Assembly: GCF_014643735.1 (NCBI RefSeq)
Contig: NZ_BMKA01000006.1
Coordinates: 88,750 to 152,749, forward strand
Source of the DNA: Neptunicoccus cionae
GTDB lineage: Bacteria; Pseudomonadota; Alphaproteobacteria; Rhodobacterales; Rhodobacteraceae
Direction: 5' to 3'
DNA: 64,000 bases
Shown: piece by piece, positions 43,438 to 53,300 of the stretch
How the letters are laid out: each line of letters begins with the position of its first letter
How positions within the stretch are numbered: the first letter of the stretch is position 1
Position numbers and translations under genes: made by a program
Notes under the pieces: generated by a model
Database searches by the model: none
What the model was told of the DNA's origin: nothing
The model's input: only the letters and a program-made list of their open reading frames with translations

Positions 43438-45012
43438 CTAACGGGTCTTGAGCCGGCTTGTAATCACATCACCGACCCGCAACGCATTGGCCGCAATGGT
43501 CAGACTGGGATTTACGCCCATTGATGTGGGAAAAAACGACGAATCCGCCACGTATAGATTGTCCAGATCGTGGGTCTTGCAATTTGCATCCAGCACCGAA
43601 GTTTCCGGATCCCTGCCAAAGCGCAATGTGCCACAGGGGTGGCCGTAGTTCAGTTCGGGCCGCTGGCCCATCAGCATGGTGCGATACCCTTTGAAGGTCT
43701 TTTTGATCTGGCGTCGAAAAATTTGACGGCGGTGCAGCAATTCCGCAGGCAGACTGTACACAAAGCTGGGGACCTCTTTGTCATCAGCGTCTACCAGCAC
43801 GCGATTTTCGGGGTAGGGGAGATCCTCCAGAATTCCGACAAAGACTTTTGCCTTGCCCAGAACCTTGGCGGCCACCAGCGCGGGGATATTGGTCAGATAG
43901 CGCAGTTTGGGGATGCGCCCCAGGACCGAGCGGTCATAGAGTCTGGCAAGATAGGCCGCGATATTGTTAAAGGACACCTCGAGCCCCAACGATTGGATCA
44001 TTCCCATCCGCGCGCCGTCCACCGTGTAGATGTTGCGCAAGGAAACGGCTTTGGTAGCCCCCTCAAAGCGCTGGTGTCGTTTTGGCCAAAGGGCAAAAAC
44101 TTCGTTCAGGTGGAACATCAAGCCCCGCCCGACCCAATCGCTGGAATTGGCACAGCCTTTGGGATTGGTCCGGTCTGACATCAATAGCAATCTGGGCGAG
44201 CCAAGCGCCCCGGCAGCGAGCACGTAATACCCCGCGTTCAATGTGTGCGTTACACCAGCGTGGACGACTGTAAGTCCGGTGACGCTCCGGGTGTCATAGT
44301 TGATTTCTGTTACGTCACAGTTTTCCAGCAAGACAGCATTGCCGGTTTCAAGCGCGGGCTCCAGACCGGCGGACCGACCGTCCATCTTGCATTTGCGCGG
44401 GCATTTGTGACCCAGACAGACAAGACACCCGGGCAGATTGCGAAAGGCCAGATGCTGGCGGTAGGGGTGCAAGCCATCGGCGCGCATTTCAGTGATCATC
44501 GCCGTCTCGCCGGCGCTGATTTCGGGGGGCGGGCCCAGATCCGACGGCGCTTCGCGGGACAATGGATCATGGGTGCCCGAGATGTGCAAAAGGGCCTCGG
44601 CCTGTTCAAAATAGGGAGTGAAAGCATCATAGCCGACAGGCCAGCCGCCAGTGGGATGTGGTATCTCGGCGGTGTCCTCCAGATCGTGCCGTTCGGGGCG
44701 TTCCAGCGTACCGGCATAAAAGGCCGAAGTGCCGCCGACACCGCAGCCGATCGGGGCGAAGAACCGCATCTGGCGCTGGTTCACTGTGGCCTGTACCGGC
44801 TTGGGCCAATACCCGCGGATGCGGCGCGCATGGGGGTCGGACATCGTCTCGTCGAGCTCTTGTTGTTCTTGGGCGTACCCTCTGGGACCCTTTTCCACGA
44901 CCAGCACCGACAGACCCTGTTCGGCCAGCCGCCGCGCGGCCATACCGCCGCCCATCCCTGCGCCAATTACGATGACATCCCAGTGGCGTGTTCGGGCATC
45001 TTGCGGTGTCAT
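43438..45012 (-). CDS. GMC-family FAD oxidoreductase, second copy
   Basis: 524 residues from the ATG at 45012 (AGGAG 8 nt upstream); the open frame to 45411 is an unsupported extension. FAD-binding GAGMGGGMAARRLAEQGLSVLVVEKG, and the same C-terminus as its paralogue (LYVADSSFFPTSMGVNPSLTIAANALRVGD). The cysteine set CLVCLGHKCPRKC falls at residues 196, 199, 204 and 208, identical to the copy at 31946, and the two align without gaps through the first 210 residues. It has no SDR neighbour and stands alone, so it may be a duplicate that shares or replaces the substrate of the first. It shares a divergent region with the sulfotransferase at 45339. Confidence 0.88.
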   Translation of the reverse strand: MTPQDARTRHWDVIVIGAGMGGGMAARRLAEQGLSVLVVEKGPRGYAQEQQELDETMSDPHARRIRGYWPKPVQATVNQRQMRFFAPIGCGVGGTSAFYAGTLERPERHDLEDTAEIPHPTGGWPVGYDAFTPYFEQAEALLHISGTHDPLSREAPSDLGPPPEISAGETAMITEMRADGLHPYRQHLAFRNLPGCLVCLGHKCPRKCKMDGRSAGLEPALETGNAVLLENCDVTEINYDTRSVTGLTVVHAGVTHTLNAGYYVLAAGALGSPRLLLMSDRTNPKGCANSSDWVGRGLMFHLNEVFALWPKRHQRFEGATKAVSLRNIYTVDGARMGMIQSLGLEVSFNNIAAYLARLYDRSVLGRIPKLRYLTNIPALVAAKVLGKAKVFVGILEDLPYPENRVLVDADDKEVPSFVYSLPAELLHRRQIFRRQIKKTFKGYRTMLMGQRPELNYGHPCGTLRFGRDPETSVLDANCKTHDLDNLYVADSSFFPTSMGVNPSLTIAANALRVGDVITSRLKTR

Positions 45013-45282
45013 CTCGTTGCTCCTGAGACGGAAAAACTCCGGGACACTGATGTCCCGGACCCGCCGCGTTTTGGTGTTGGTGGTGACGCAGTTGGTATCG
45101 CAGTATCCCGCCATGCCGTACGCGATGGCCGAACCTGTCGAGTTGTCACAAAACAGGGACCAGCGGTCAAGCATGCAGACCGCTGGTTTTGCGCTTTGGA
45201 CCCTTTGGCAGAATTGTTCCGGAACAAGTTTACGGTTGACGGGCTGTCTTGGTAACGGATTATGTTCCTGTCTGGAGGAGCT

Positions 45283-45342
45283 ATGACAGAGCAAACGTTT
45301 GCCGTGATGTGGGCATGGCCACATTCGGTACCCAAAGCATGA
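45283..45342 (+). CDS. Possible 19-residue leader ORF coupled to a sulfotransferase
   Basis: ATG at 45283 with a strong ctggaggag ribosome site, encoding MTEQTFAVMWAWPHSVPKA, then TGA overlapping the ATG at 45339 of the sulfotransferase frame (ATGA). The sulfotransferase ATG itself has no good Shine-Dalgarno, so translation may depend on re-initiation after this peptide. Not verified as expressed. Confidence 0.45.
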   Translation: MTEQTFAVMWAWPHSVPKA

Positions 45343-46322
45343 GCGCCAGCTCCAAAGCCCGGCTATTGGCCCGCAAAGCCAAAGCGCATTTGATCCGTTT
45401 TGACGCGGCACATAGACCCATCGTCGTTATGGCATTGCGCCGGGGGGGATCGACGATGGTGGCGGATACCATTTCGATCAACCGTGGGGTTTGGGGGGCC
45501 AATGAACCCTTTGCCGTTTTTGACGCGCATCCGGGATATGACCTGAAACAACGCCTGCTGCCGCCGCGCGAACATTCGCAATTCTTTGAGTTGGCCCCCG
45601 ATGAGTTGGATCAATTCGCCAGCTTTGCCAAGGGTTTGCTGGGCGCGCAATACCCGCAGCTTGGCTCTTGTGCGCGGCCCAAACCGTTTCTGAAGGCGGA
45701 TCGGGTCTGCCTGAAGGTCTTGAACGCGCCTTGGATGATCGACTGGTTTGCGCAGAATACTAATGCCCATGTGCTGCCACTGGTGCGTCACCCCGGTGCG
45801 CAGGCGATTTCGGTGCTGCGCCAGAACTGGGGCTTTGCGGTTGAAGCTTATGGTCGCCAGCTGGATCGCATCGGACATCATTTCAGCGAAGGGCAAAGAG
45901 GGATGATCACGGATGTGCTGAAGGGTGACGACACCTGGGCTATCGCTATCCTAGATTATGCGGTTCTGACGCGACTATTCTTTACCGGCTACACCGACCG
46001 GATTGTGCGGTACGAAGATATTGTCACTGATCCCGCCCGCTTTGTTGATGAGGTGCTGATTGCGCAATTCGGCCTGTCCGAACGGGACCGGATGCTGGCT
46101 ACTTTGTCCAGACCCTCCCATTCCTCGCGGATGAGCCTGAACAGCGTGAACGAGGCTATCAAGGCGGGAAAAACCAATGACATCCTGCACAACTGGCGCA
46201 GTAAGGTCACACCCGAGATGCTGGCCGTCGGGCAGCGGATTCTGGATATGTTTGAAATTGAAACCTATCATTTTCTTGATGACAGGAAGGCAGATTTGCA
46301 GCCCTCGGGCAAGCGGCTGTGA
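45339..46322 (+). CDS. Sulfotransferase family protein
   Basis: 327 residues from the ATG at 45339. RPIVVMALRRGGSTMVADTI is the PAPS P-loop; HVLPLVRHPGAQAISVLRQNW is the 3'-phosphate motif; VRYEDIVTDPARFVDEVLI is a conserved late sulfotransferase block. A longer frame from TTG 45249 exists but the strong ribosome site at 45271-45279 belongs to the overlapping leader, so the shorter start was chosen; 45315 is a further option. It probably sulfates the polysaccharide. Confidence 0.75.
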   Translation: MSASSKARLLARKAKAHLIRFDAAHRPIVVMALRRGGSTMVADTISINRGVWGANEPFAVFDAHPGYDLKQRLLPPREHSQFFELAPDELDQFASFAKGLLGAQYPQLGSCARPKPFLKADRVCLKVLNAPWMIDWFAQNTNAHVLPLVRHPGAQAISVLRQNWGFAVEAYGRQLDRIGHHFSEGQRGMITDVLKGDDTWAIAILDYAVLTRLFFTGYTDRIVRYEDIVTDPARFVDEVLIAQFGLSERDRMLATLSRPSHSSRMSLNSVNEAIKAGKTNDILHNWRSKVTPEMLAVGQRILDMFEIETYHFLDDRKADLQPSGKRL

Positions 46323-46398
46323 CACGGGTGGGGTGGATGGTATTTCTGTATGATAAAACGAACTGTCGAATCCATCGACGCGGGCTATTGGAAGTTTA

Positions 46399-47196
46399 AT
46401 GGAGCGGCATTTCATCCTGACTTTGGGGCGATCCGGTAGCAACGCGCTGGTTGATGTGATCAATCAGCATCCGCAGGCGCTGAACTATGGCGAACTGCTG
46501 GGCGACTGGATGCAGATCCGTAAAATACGTGACCGGTTGGGCCTGTGGCGCGGCGATGATGCGGGGTATCTGGACGCTTTGCTGGCGGATGGCGTGCCCT
46601 TGCGGGTGGTCAACACCTTGCGCAATCTGCGCAAACGCCGTGCGGGCAAGGTCAGCGAGGTGCAACACCGCGCTGACCTGCACACCATCGGGGCCAAGGA
46701 TTTTGCGACCTTTTTTCGGGCACCCGACCTGCGGCGCTATTTTCTGGACCGCCCCGACCTTAAGGTGATCGGGCTTTGCCGTGCCGACACCATCGCCCGC
46801 TTTGTGTCCTGGCAATTGCTGGATCAGACCGGCACCGTCAAACGCGCTCTGAATGATACGTCCGGTCCTGCACGGATTACGCTGGACACGACCACGCTTC
46901 TCGCTGACATCGCGCGCGTGGCGGAGGAGTCCGCGCTGTTGGAGACCCTGCTGTCAGAACTGCCGGAAGGTCAGGTCACGCGGGTCTGTTACGAGGAGTT
47001 CTTTTTTGACGCACAGGCGCAAAAGGCCACCATCAAGACCCTCTATGCCTTTCTTGGTTTGCCGGACGCGCCGGCAAATATACGTGCGCGCAAGATCAAC
47101 ACCACACGGCTGCGCGATACGGTCCTGAATTACGACGACTGCCTGAGTGCCCTTGCGGGCAGCCGGTTTTATGACGGGTTTCTTGCCGCAGGATGA
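46399..47196 (+). CDS. Sulfotransferase family protein (Stf0-like)
   Basis: 265 residues. RHFILTLGRSGSNALVDVINQHPQALNYGELLGDW is the Stf0/sulfotransferase-like N-terminus; VIGLCRADTIARFVSWQLL is the second PAPS motif; RVCYEEFFFDAQAQKATIKTLYAFLGL is the late block. It is 76 bp after the previous sulfotransferase and on the same strand, so probably co-transcribed. The acceptor is unknown; Stf0 relatives sulfate glycolipids such as trehalose in mycobacteria. Confidence 0.8.
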   Translation: MERHFILTLGRSGSNALVDVINQHPQALNYGELLGDWMQIRKIRDRLGLWRGDDAGYLDALLADGVPLRVVNTLRNLRKRRAGKVSEVQHRADLHTIGAKDFATFFRAPDLRRYFLDRPDLKVIGLCRADTIARFVSWQLLDQTGTVKRALNDTSGPARITLDTTTLLADIARVAEESALLETLLSELPEGQVTRVCYEEFFFDAQAQKATIKTLYAFLGLPDAPANIRARKINTTRLRDTVLNYDDCLSALAGSRFYDGFLAAG

Positions 47197-47257
47197 AGCA
47201 AGACCTGCGCGGCTGACCCATGAGAATTTATAAGGCCATCACGTGATGAGAAGCGTT

Positions 47258-48289
47258 TTAAGAAGAACCGATACGCGCTTTGATCCGCCCCAAGAGCCTT
47301 CCCAGATGAAACCCGCTAAAGCGCAGAGTGGTTCGGATGAGGTCGGAAAAATCCGCAGGCCGCACCCGTGTCTGTTGCAGGTCATATTTCAATGCCGCCA
47401 TTTCACGATGCGCAATCTTGTTGAGAATCCAGTGCTCTAGTCCGGTAAGTTCATCTGGTTTGCGCGTGCCTGTCGCGTGGGAGGTATTAGGCTTTTCCGG
47501 CACATGCACGTCTTTGGGCGGTGTGGCCCCGAGAAAATAAGCGATCCGGTTGGCGGTCTGTTGTGGCTGGCCCACGAGGTCTTCAAACTGCACCAGCGTC
47601 AGCCCGTCGCCCAGTGTTTTGCAGTGTCGTTGATAGGATCGCACAGCCATGCGCCAGTAGATTGCATAGGCGATGGGATGGTAGCGTCGTGGATCGCCAT
47701 CCTGTGAGGACATCGGCATATGTTTGTAGGATGCCAGTACCTTGTAGGGATTGCGCAAAATAAACATGAAGCGCGCCTGCGGGTAATGTTGCCGTAACTC
47801 GGGAATCCGGCGGAAAGCGCCGGGCATCTTATAACCCCAACGGGTGCAGCCGGCACGTTTTGCCAGACGGCGCATGAACTCTTCCTGCATCTCGGCCCAC
47901 GATCCGGACCGGTCTGTGAAAGCCTGTGCAAGGGCCCCGTCCAGTGCAGCGACTTCTTCTTCAGTCACATTGGGAACCGCATAAAGACCAAAGCGCAATC
48001 GCGCCCGGATTTGCCAGCCCAGGTAATAGGTTAGTTTTTTGACATCGCGGGCGTTCATCGGGGTGTCTACCCCGATCTCTTGCGCTTTGCGTTGGGTATA
48101 GAGATCGTCAAACACATACCAGTCAGGGATTTGTGACAGGATATGGCTGAGAAAAGAGGAACCGCTACGGGGCATGCCAACCACGATCAACGGATCGCGG
48201 GTACAGATCTCGACAGGCAGGCGGATCGGGGCAAAAAGCGGATCGCAGGTGTCAATTTGTGCAGCGCTAAGTCCTGTATCATCAGCCAT
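47258..48289 (-). CDS. Sulfotransferase family protein (Sulfotransfer_3-like)
   Basis: 343 residues. PLIVVGMPRSGSSFLSHIL is a textbook PAPS P-loop; ARFMFILRNPYKVLASYKHM is the 3'-phosphate site; LVQFEDLVGQPQQTANRIAYFLG is the late conserved block. AGGA lies 9 nt before the ATG. It follows the 2OG oxygenase gene at 48322 by 32 bp on the same strand and may be co-transcribed with it, linking hydroxylation and sulfation at the edge of the PKS/NRPS locus. Confidence 0.85.
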   Translation of the reverse strand: MADDTGLSAAQIDTCDPLFAPIRLPVEICTRDPLIVVGMPRSGSSFLSHILSQIPDWYVFDDLYTQRKAQEIGVDTPMNARDVKKLTYYLGWQIRARLRFGLYAVPNVTEEEVAALDGALAQAFTDRSGSWAEMQEEFMRRLAKRAGCTRWGYKMPGAFRRIPELRQHYPQARFMFILRNPYKVLASYKHMPMSSQDGDPRRYHPIAYAIYWRMAVRSYQRHCKTLGDGLTLVQFEDLVGQPQQTANRIAYFLGATPPKDVHVPEKPNTSHATGTRKPDELTGLEHWILNKIAHREMAALKYDLQQTRVRPADFSDLIRTTLRFSGFHLGRLLGRIKARIGSS

Positions 48290-48321
48290 CCGAATGTCCT
48301 GACAGTGGTCCGCAGAGGACT

Positions 48322-49155
48322 CTATTTACGCAGTTTGCGGAGCAGGTTGCGGGACTTCCGGTAGATCAGCGGGGGAACTAGCTCGCGGAGCATTCTTTGG
48401 GTTGCCTCGGAGCTTTTGGCGTCACTGGTGCCGGGGCGTTGTTTGAACACAGTGGATTGGGAGATACGGGCATCGTCCCAGGTTGAGGTGTAGTAATAAA
48501 GTGCGATGGACAGGCGCGGGTCGTTTTTGGGATGGTTTACCACCTCGGGGTTGCCGTGCATCGTGTTGTCGCCGGTTGAAAAACAGCACATCCGGTTCAT
48601 CACCGGGGCAAAAGACGCCACTTTTTCGGACATGTCATTGGTCCACACCTCAAAGGAGCCGCCGTATTCTTCTTTCCAGTCGGGATTGAGATAGATCAGC
48701 AGGTTCAGGCGGCGTTCCAGATTCATGATCGAATGGTGGTTGAAATCCGCATGGATATCGAGAAATCCGCCGGTGTTGGTGCGGTGAATGCCACCGCCCA
48801 GATAATAGGGATCGGGGATCAGCCCCTTTATGCCCGACATTTTCTCCAGAAACTGGATGAAAGGGCGCGACGAGAGCGCGTGGAACACAGATTTGGTATA
48901 AGTTGGCAGGCGATCAGGATTGTAAGAGGTCTTGAGCTTTTCGTTCTCGCTGGCGTTTTCCGCTGGCTTGTCACCCATAGCCAAAGCTTCTTCGCGCACC
49001 TGTTCCAGAATTTCGGGCGGCAGGAAATTGTCCACACAGGTATAATGATAGGGCGTCTTGGACTGATAGTCAGTGGCAATGCTGTCACCGATTTCTTTTG
49101 CCCTTTGATGAGTGATCGTCAGGGTTTCTGGGTCGAGTGGAAAAAATGCAGACAC
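48322..49155 (-). CDS. Fe(II)/2-oxoglutarate-dependent oxygenase (prolyl-4-hydroxylase-like fold)
   Basis: 277 residues with a GTG start. FLDIHADFNHHSIMNLERRLNLLIYLN carries the HxD pair (His and Asp), and FSTGDNTMHGNPEVVNHPKNDPRLSIALYYYT the distal His and the 2OG-binding Arg. Members of this group hydroxylate amino acids or small molecules. It lies between the SGNH gene (49272) and a sulfotransferase (47258) just downstream of the NRPS-like gene, so it may oxidise the assembly-line product (inference). The ribosome site is weak. Confidence 0.82.
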   Translation of the reverse strand: MSAFFPLDPETLTITHQRAKEIGDSIATDYQSKTPYHYTCVDNFLPPEILEQVREEALAMGDKPAENASENEKLKTSYNPDRLPTYTKSVFHALSSRPFIQFLEKMSGIKGLIPDPYYLGGGIHRTNTGGFLDIHADFNHHSIMNLERRLNLLIYLNPDWKEEYGGSFEVWTNDMSEKVASFAPVMNRMCCFSTGDNTMHGNPEVVNHPKNDPRLSIALYYYTSTWDDARISQSTVFKQRPGTSDAKSSEATQRMLRELVPPLIYRKSRNLLRKLRK

Positions 49156-49271
49156 GGGTATATACCAATAAAAAATGAAGTTTGAGTAAAATTAGGAGGG
49201 ACTGCGCGGGTCAAAAAGTCAAGATTCGTTTAAGAGACAGAGCGTTTCGAAATGAGCACCCGACCATAGTG

Positions 49272-50201
49272 TCAGCCCTCCGGAACACCTGTCATGGGAT
49301 CCTGCGAGACCACCTGCCAGACGATCTTTTGCATCAGCCGCGCCGCTGCAGCACCGGGATCGTCCGCCGGAGTTCCATCGGCCCGCTGCAGGGTATGAGG
49401 GAGACCTGTCGGGTCGCGCTGGTAAAGAACTGCATAATGGATGAGCGCTATCAGGTAGGCGCCGTAGTCGTTGAAGTGGATATCGTCCTTGAACAGATCA
49501 CCGTGCTGTCCCAGCGGGCCAACGGCCCCTCCGGTTTCCAGGGCACGGGACAGGGCGGCCATGACCGAACCGCCGGGGATTACATAGATTGGGCGCGGCG
49601 GATCACTCTGGGCCAGGGCAGGGCGCAGCACAGCATCTTCCCAATAGAGGGTCCGGTCGCGGTCCAGCCGCACCCGCCAGCCAGTAGGGTCATTCAACTG
49701 GTGCCAGGTTTCATAAAGATAGATCACCATACCGGCCTCTTGGCCTTTGGCGGCCCAGCGGTGCAGATACGTGGGGGTGTCGTGGTAGCGGATTGCGTCT
49801 GCGATTTCGACCATCTCGGTCAGCACCAGCGCGTCGTAGGTGCCGGAGGCCAGTGCTTCATCGGGGTCACGATAGGCGGCATGGGCGTTTTCGGCTTCAA
49901 ATCCTTTGACCGGCACATCCGGCTCCCAGTGGGATCGCAACGTCGCGCCCCAACCAAGCTGGCTGGCGTAGTCGTGGCCTTCGCCAGCCAATTGCGCAAG
50001 CATCGCCGGCATGTCGCGCCCTACAAGGCTATGGCCCAGATGGTACACCTGACGCGGGCCCTGCGGCGCAGGGGCCGGAGTGTCGTAAAGGGCCGCAAAG
50101 GCCTGCGGGTCCAGCGGCGCAGCCTGACGGCTGTAAAGGCCAAGCGCTGCGAGAATGAACAGGGCCGGGGCGATCAGGATTTTTTTCAGACGGTGGCGCA
50201 T
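49272..50201 (-). CDS. SGNH-like hydrolase, membrane-anchored or secreted
   Basis: 309 residues. One N-terminal hydrophobic segment (residues about 7-22, KILIAPALFILAALGLY) is either a signal or an anchor. VYHLGHSLVGRDMPAML carries the GHSL block with Ser; QLGWGATLRSHW resembles the second block; the end DDIHFNDYGAYL gives DxxH. The combination indicates an SGNH-type esterase or acyltransferase in the periplasm. It follows the NRPS-like gene by 166 bp. The partial gene at 63605 has the same GHSL opening, so two relatives bracket the assembly line. Confidence 0.7.
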   Translation of the reverse strand: MRHRLKKILIAPALFILAALGLYSRQAAPLDPQAFAALYDTPAPAPQGPRQVYHLGHSLVGRDMPAMLAQLAGEGHDYASQLGWGATLRSHWEPDVPVKGFEAENAHAAYRDPDEALASGTYDALVLTEMVEIADAIRYHDTPTYLHRWAAKGQEAGMVIYLYETWHQLNDPTGWRVRLDRDRTLYWEDAVLRPALAQSDPPRPIYVIPGGSVMAALSRALETGGAVGPLGQHGDLFKDDIHFNDYGAYLIALIHYAVLYQRDPTGLPHTLQRADGTPADDPGAAAARLMQKIVWQVVSQDPMTGVPEG

Positions 50202-50367
50202 GATGGACCGGAGAGAGGTTTGAGGAGGAATGCCACGGGTTTCAGTTTGCTGCTGCCCGCGGATAAGGGCAACAGATCAAAGCAAAGCGCCTCCGGGGGA
50301 AAGCCTGTTTGCCCCTGCCCGACTGAACAGCCCGGCAGCTCACACAGGGGCGCCCCGCATGGAAGGC

Positions 50368-53300
50368 TCATCGGTTTTGCCGCTGTTTGCGCATCTCCCG
50401 CCGCCGTGCCATAGCATCGGTGAGTGTGCCGCCTGCTGGGGGCTCGAGTGTTGCGGGGGCGGTTTGTGCGGGCTGGGGAACCGCAGCAACCGGGGGGGCT
50501 TTGGGCGCAGAGTTCCCGGCTTTCTTGGCAACAATCTCTGATAAGGCGCCAAGGGTCGGGGCGCGAAAAATATCGGTGATCGACAGCTTTTGTACGCCAA
50601 GCCTCGCGCGGATCTCTCGGTGCGCCTGCACAGCCAGCAGCGAGTGACCGCCCAAATCAAAGAAGCTGTCTTTAGGGCCAATCTGCCCGACCCCAAGGAT
50701 TTCGGACCAGATTTCAGCGATCTTCTGGCTGATTTCAGCCTCAGAGCCCAGATCGACCTCCGCTGTCTCCGGCTCCGCTTTTGCCTCTGTAGCTGTAGTC
50801 GGTGTTGGTGTCGCAACGATTGGAGCGGCTTTACTCAGTACAGGCGCGGGCAGGGCCTTACGGTCGACTTTCTTGTTCGGGGTCAACGGAAAGGCGTCCA
50901 GCGTCACAAAATGACGCGGCACCATGTATTCGGGCAGGGCATTGAGCATTTCGGCACGCAAAGCGGCTTCATCTATGTTTGTTTCCGTCAGCATATAGCC
51001 AACCAACTGCACAACCCCTGGCGTATCTTCCCGTGCAATAACAACGGATTGCTGGACACCGTCAAACCTGTCCATGACGCTTTCGATTTCGCCCAATTCC
51101 ACACGGTAGCCGCGCAGTTTGACTTGAAAATCGGCACGCCCCAGAAAGTGGAGCCGCCCGTCCGGTTCCCAGCGCACCAGATCGCCGGTACGATACATGC
51201 GCCCCCGACCGGCAGAGTTAGGGTCAAGGGCCTTGAAAGGATCCGTCACAAAACGTTCCGAGGTAAGGGTGTCCCGCTGGAAATAGCCCCGCGTCACACC
51301 GGCACCAGCGATATACAACTCGCCCGGCATGCCAATGGGCCGGGGTTCCATATCCTCGCCCAACACATAGACTTGTGTATTGGCAATCGGGGTGCCGATA
51401 GGCACTGCCCCATGGCCCGGCGCGGCTGTCTGGGTGGTGGACCAGATTGTGGTTTCGGTCGGGCCGTACATGTTTTCCACGTGCCCCCCTGTAAGGTCAC
51501 GCAATTCGTCGGCCAGCGCCCCGGGCAGCGCTTCACCGCCCACCATCATATGGTCGAGCTGGCGTAAGGCGCCCCTTGCCTCCTCGTTCATGGCCAGCAT
51601 CTGTGCCATAGACGGGGTGCATTGGAGATGGGTGACTTTGTGGCGCAAAATCTGCGCGGCAATGGAATAATCATCGTCTGCCACGGTTTGATTGCTGGCA
51701 GCGACCACCTGTGCGAGCGGCTTCAAGCCTTCCAGCACGTGATCCACGTCGATGCCGTAATCAATCAGGCAGGCGATCTCGGTGACGCCGATGGCTTTGA
51801 CCTGTGCGACCCGCTCAACCGCGTCTTCAACCGTACCAAACAGCCCGGAGTCGTTGAAATACCGTTCAAAGGCGAAATCAAGGATACCTTCCATTTCCTC
51901 GGTGTTCAGCGATGCCAGATCAATCTGCATCGGGTTTTCAACCCCTTTGGGTTTCTTGAATGCCGGAAAAGCCCATGCGTATTGTTTGATCAGGCCAGCG
52001 GCGGCGCGCAGGTAATCCTTCATAGGCTCGCGGGCAATCTCGCGGGCTTGCTCGCGGGTATCTGCAAGAAAGCTGTGCAGCATTAAAGTGACGGAAAAAT
52101 CATCGGGATTATGGCCCGCTTCGCGCAGGGCAGCGTGGTAGATGGCGATTTTTTCCGCAACTTCATCGACGCTTTGCCCCAGAAGGTGGGTCAGCACGTT
52201 GCAGCCGTTTTCTCCGGCCTCTTTCCATGTTGCAGGATTGCCAGCGGTCGTGACCCAGACATTTAGTGTCTTGGATACGGGGCGGGGTTGGGTGACAACA
52301 CCATGCATCTCGCCGTTCTGACGTGCGAATTCTACCGTCTCTCCGGCCCAAAGCTTACGCAGGTCACGGATTGCGTCAAACATCGCCGGTTTGTTGTTCG
52401 GGGGCGTGTTTTCCGGACGCAGCACAAAGTCGTCAGGCTGCCAGCCGGAGGCAATAGCAATTCCACTCCGCCCGTTTGTTAGATTGTCGATGACGGCCCA
52501 TTCCTCGGCAATGCGCGCGGTATGGTGCAACGGGGCGACGCAAGAACCGGCCCGCACAGCAAGGTTGCGCGTGACCGCTGCGACCGCTGCCCCTGTGACC
52601 GAAGGGTTTGGATAGGGGCCGCCAAAGGCGTGGAAATGCCGTTCGGGGGTCCAGACTGCACAAAAGCCGTTTTTGTCGGCAAACTGTGCGCCCTCCAGAA
52701 GCGAGCGGTATTTATCGCGCCCGACGCCATCGTCATTGCCCCAGTAAAACAGGCTGAAGTCCATGCCGACACCGGGTGCGGGGCCTTCGCCTGAGACCAA
52801 GGCGCGGCTTTCTTCGCCCGAGATGACCAGTTTGAAACCGCGCGCGAGGGTCCAGAATAATTCCAGCACCGAAATGTCAAAGGACAGGCTGGTCACAGCC
52901 ATCCAGACGCCGGGGGGGGAATGGGAAATTCGGTCGTCCATTCCGGTAAAGAAGTTTGCCACATTGCGGTGTTCGACCATCACGCCTTTGGGGGTGCCGG
53001 TCGATCCGGATGTGTAGATCATATAGGCCATGTGGTGGCCTGCTACGTCTGAAACAGGATTGCCGGCTTCGCTTTCCGGCGACACTGTATCGACCCGTAT
53101 GATCTCGGCGGATGTACGGGGCAGGTTGGCGGCCAAGGCGCTGTCGGTGATGATGACTTTGGTGCCGCTGTCCTCAATGAAGAACTCTGTGCGGCTGGCT
53201 GGATAGACCGGATCGAGTGGCAGATAGGCACCGCCTGCCTTCAGGATCGCAAGTGCTGCGACCAGAAGAGCCGAAGAGCGGTGCAGGTGCAGGCCCACAA

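Noticed and set aside
45012-45411. N-terminal extension of the second GMC gene
   Set aside because: The paralogue starts at the equivalent of 45012, which has AGGAG; the extension is Cys/Arg-rich and unlike the family.
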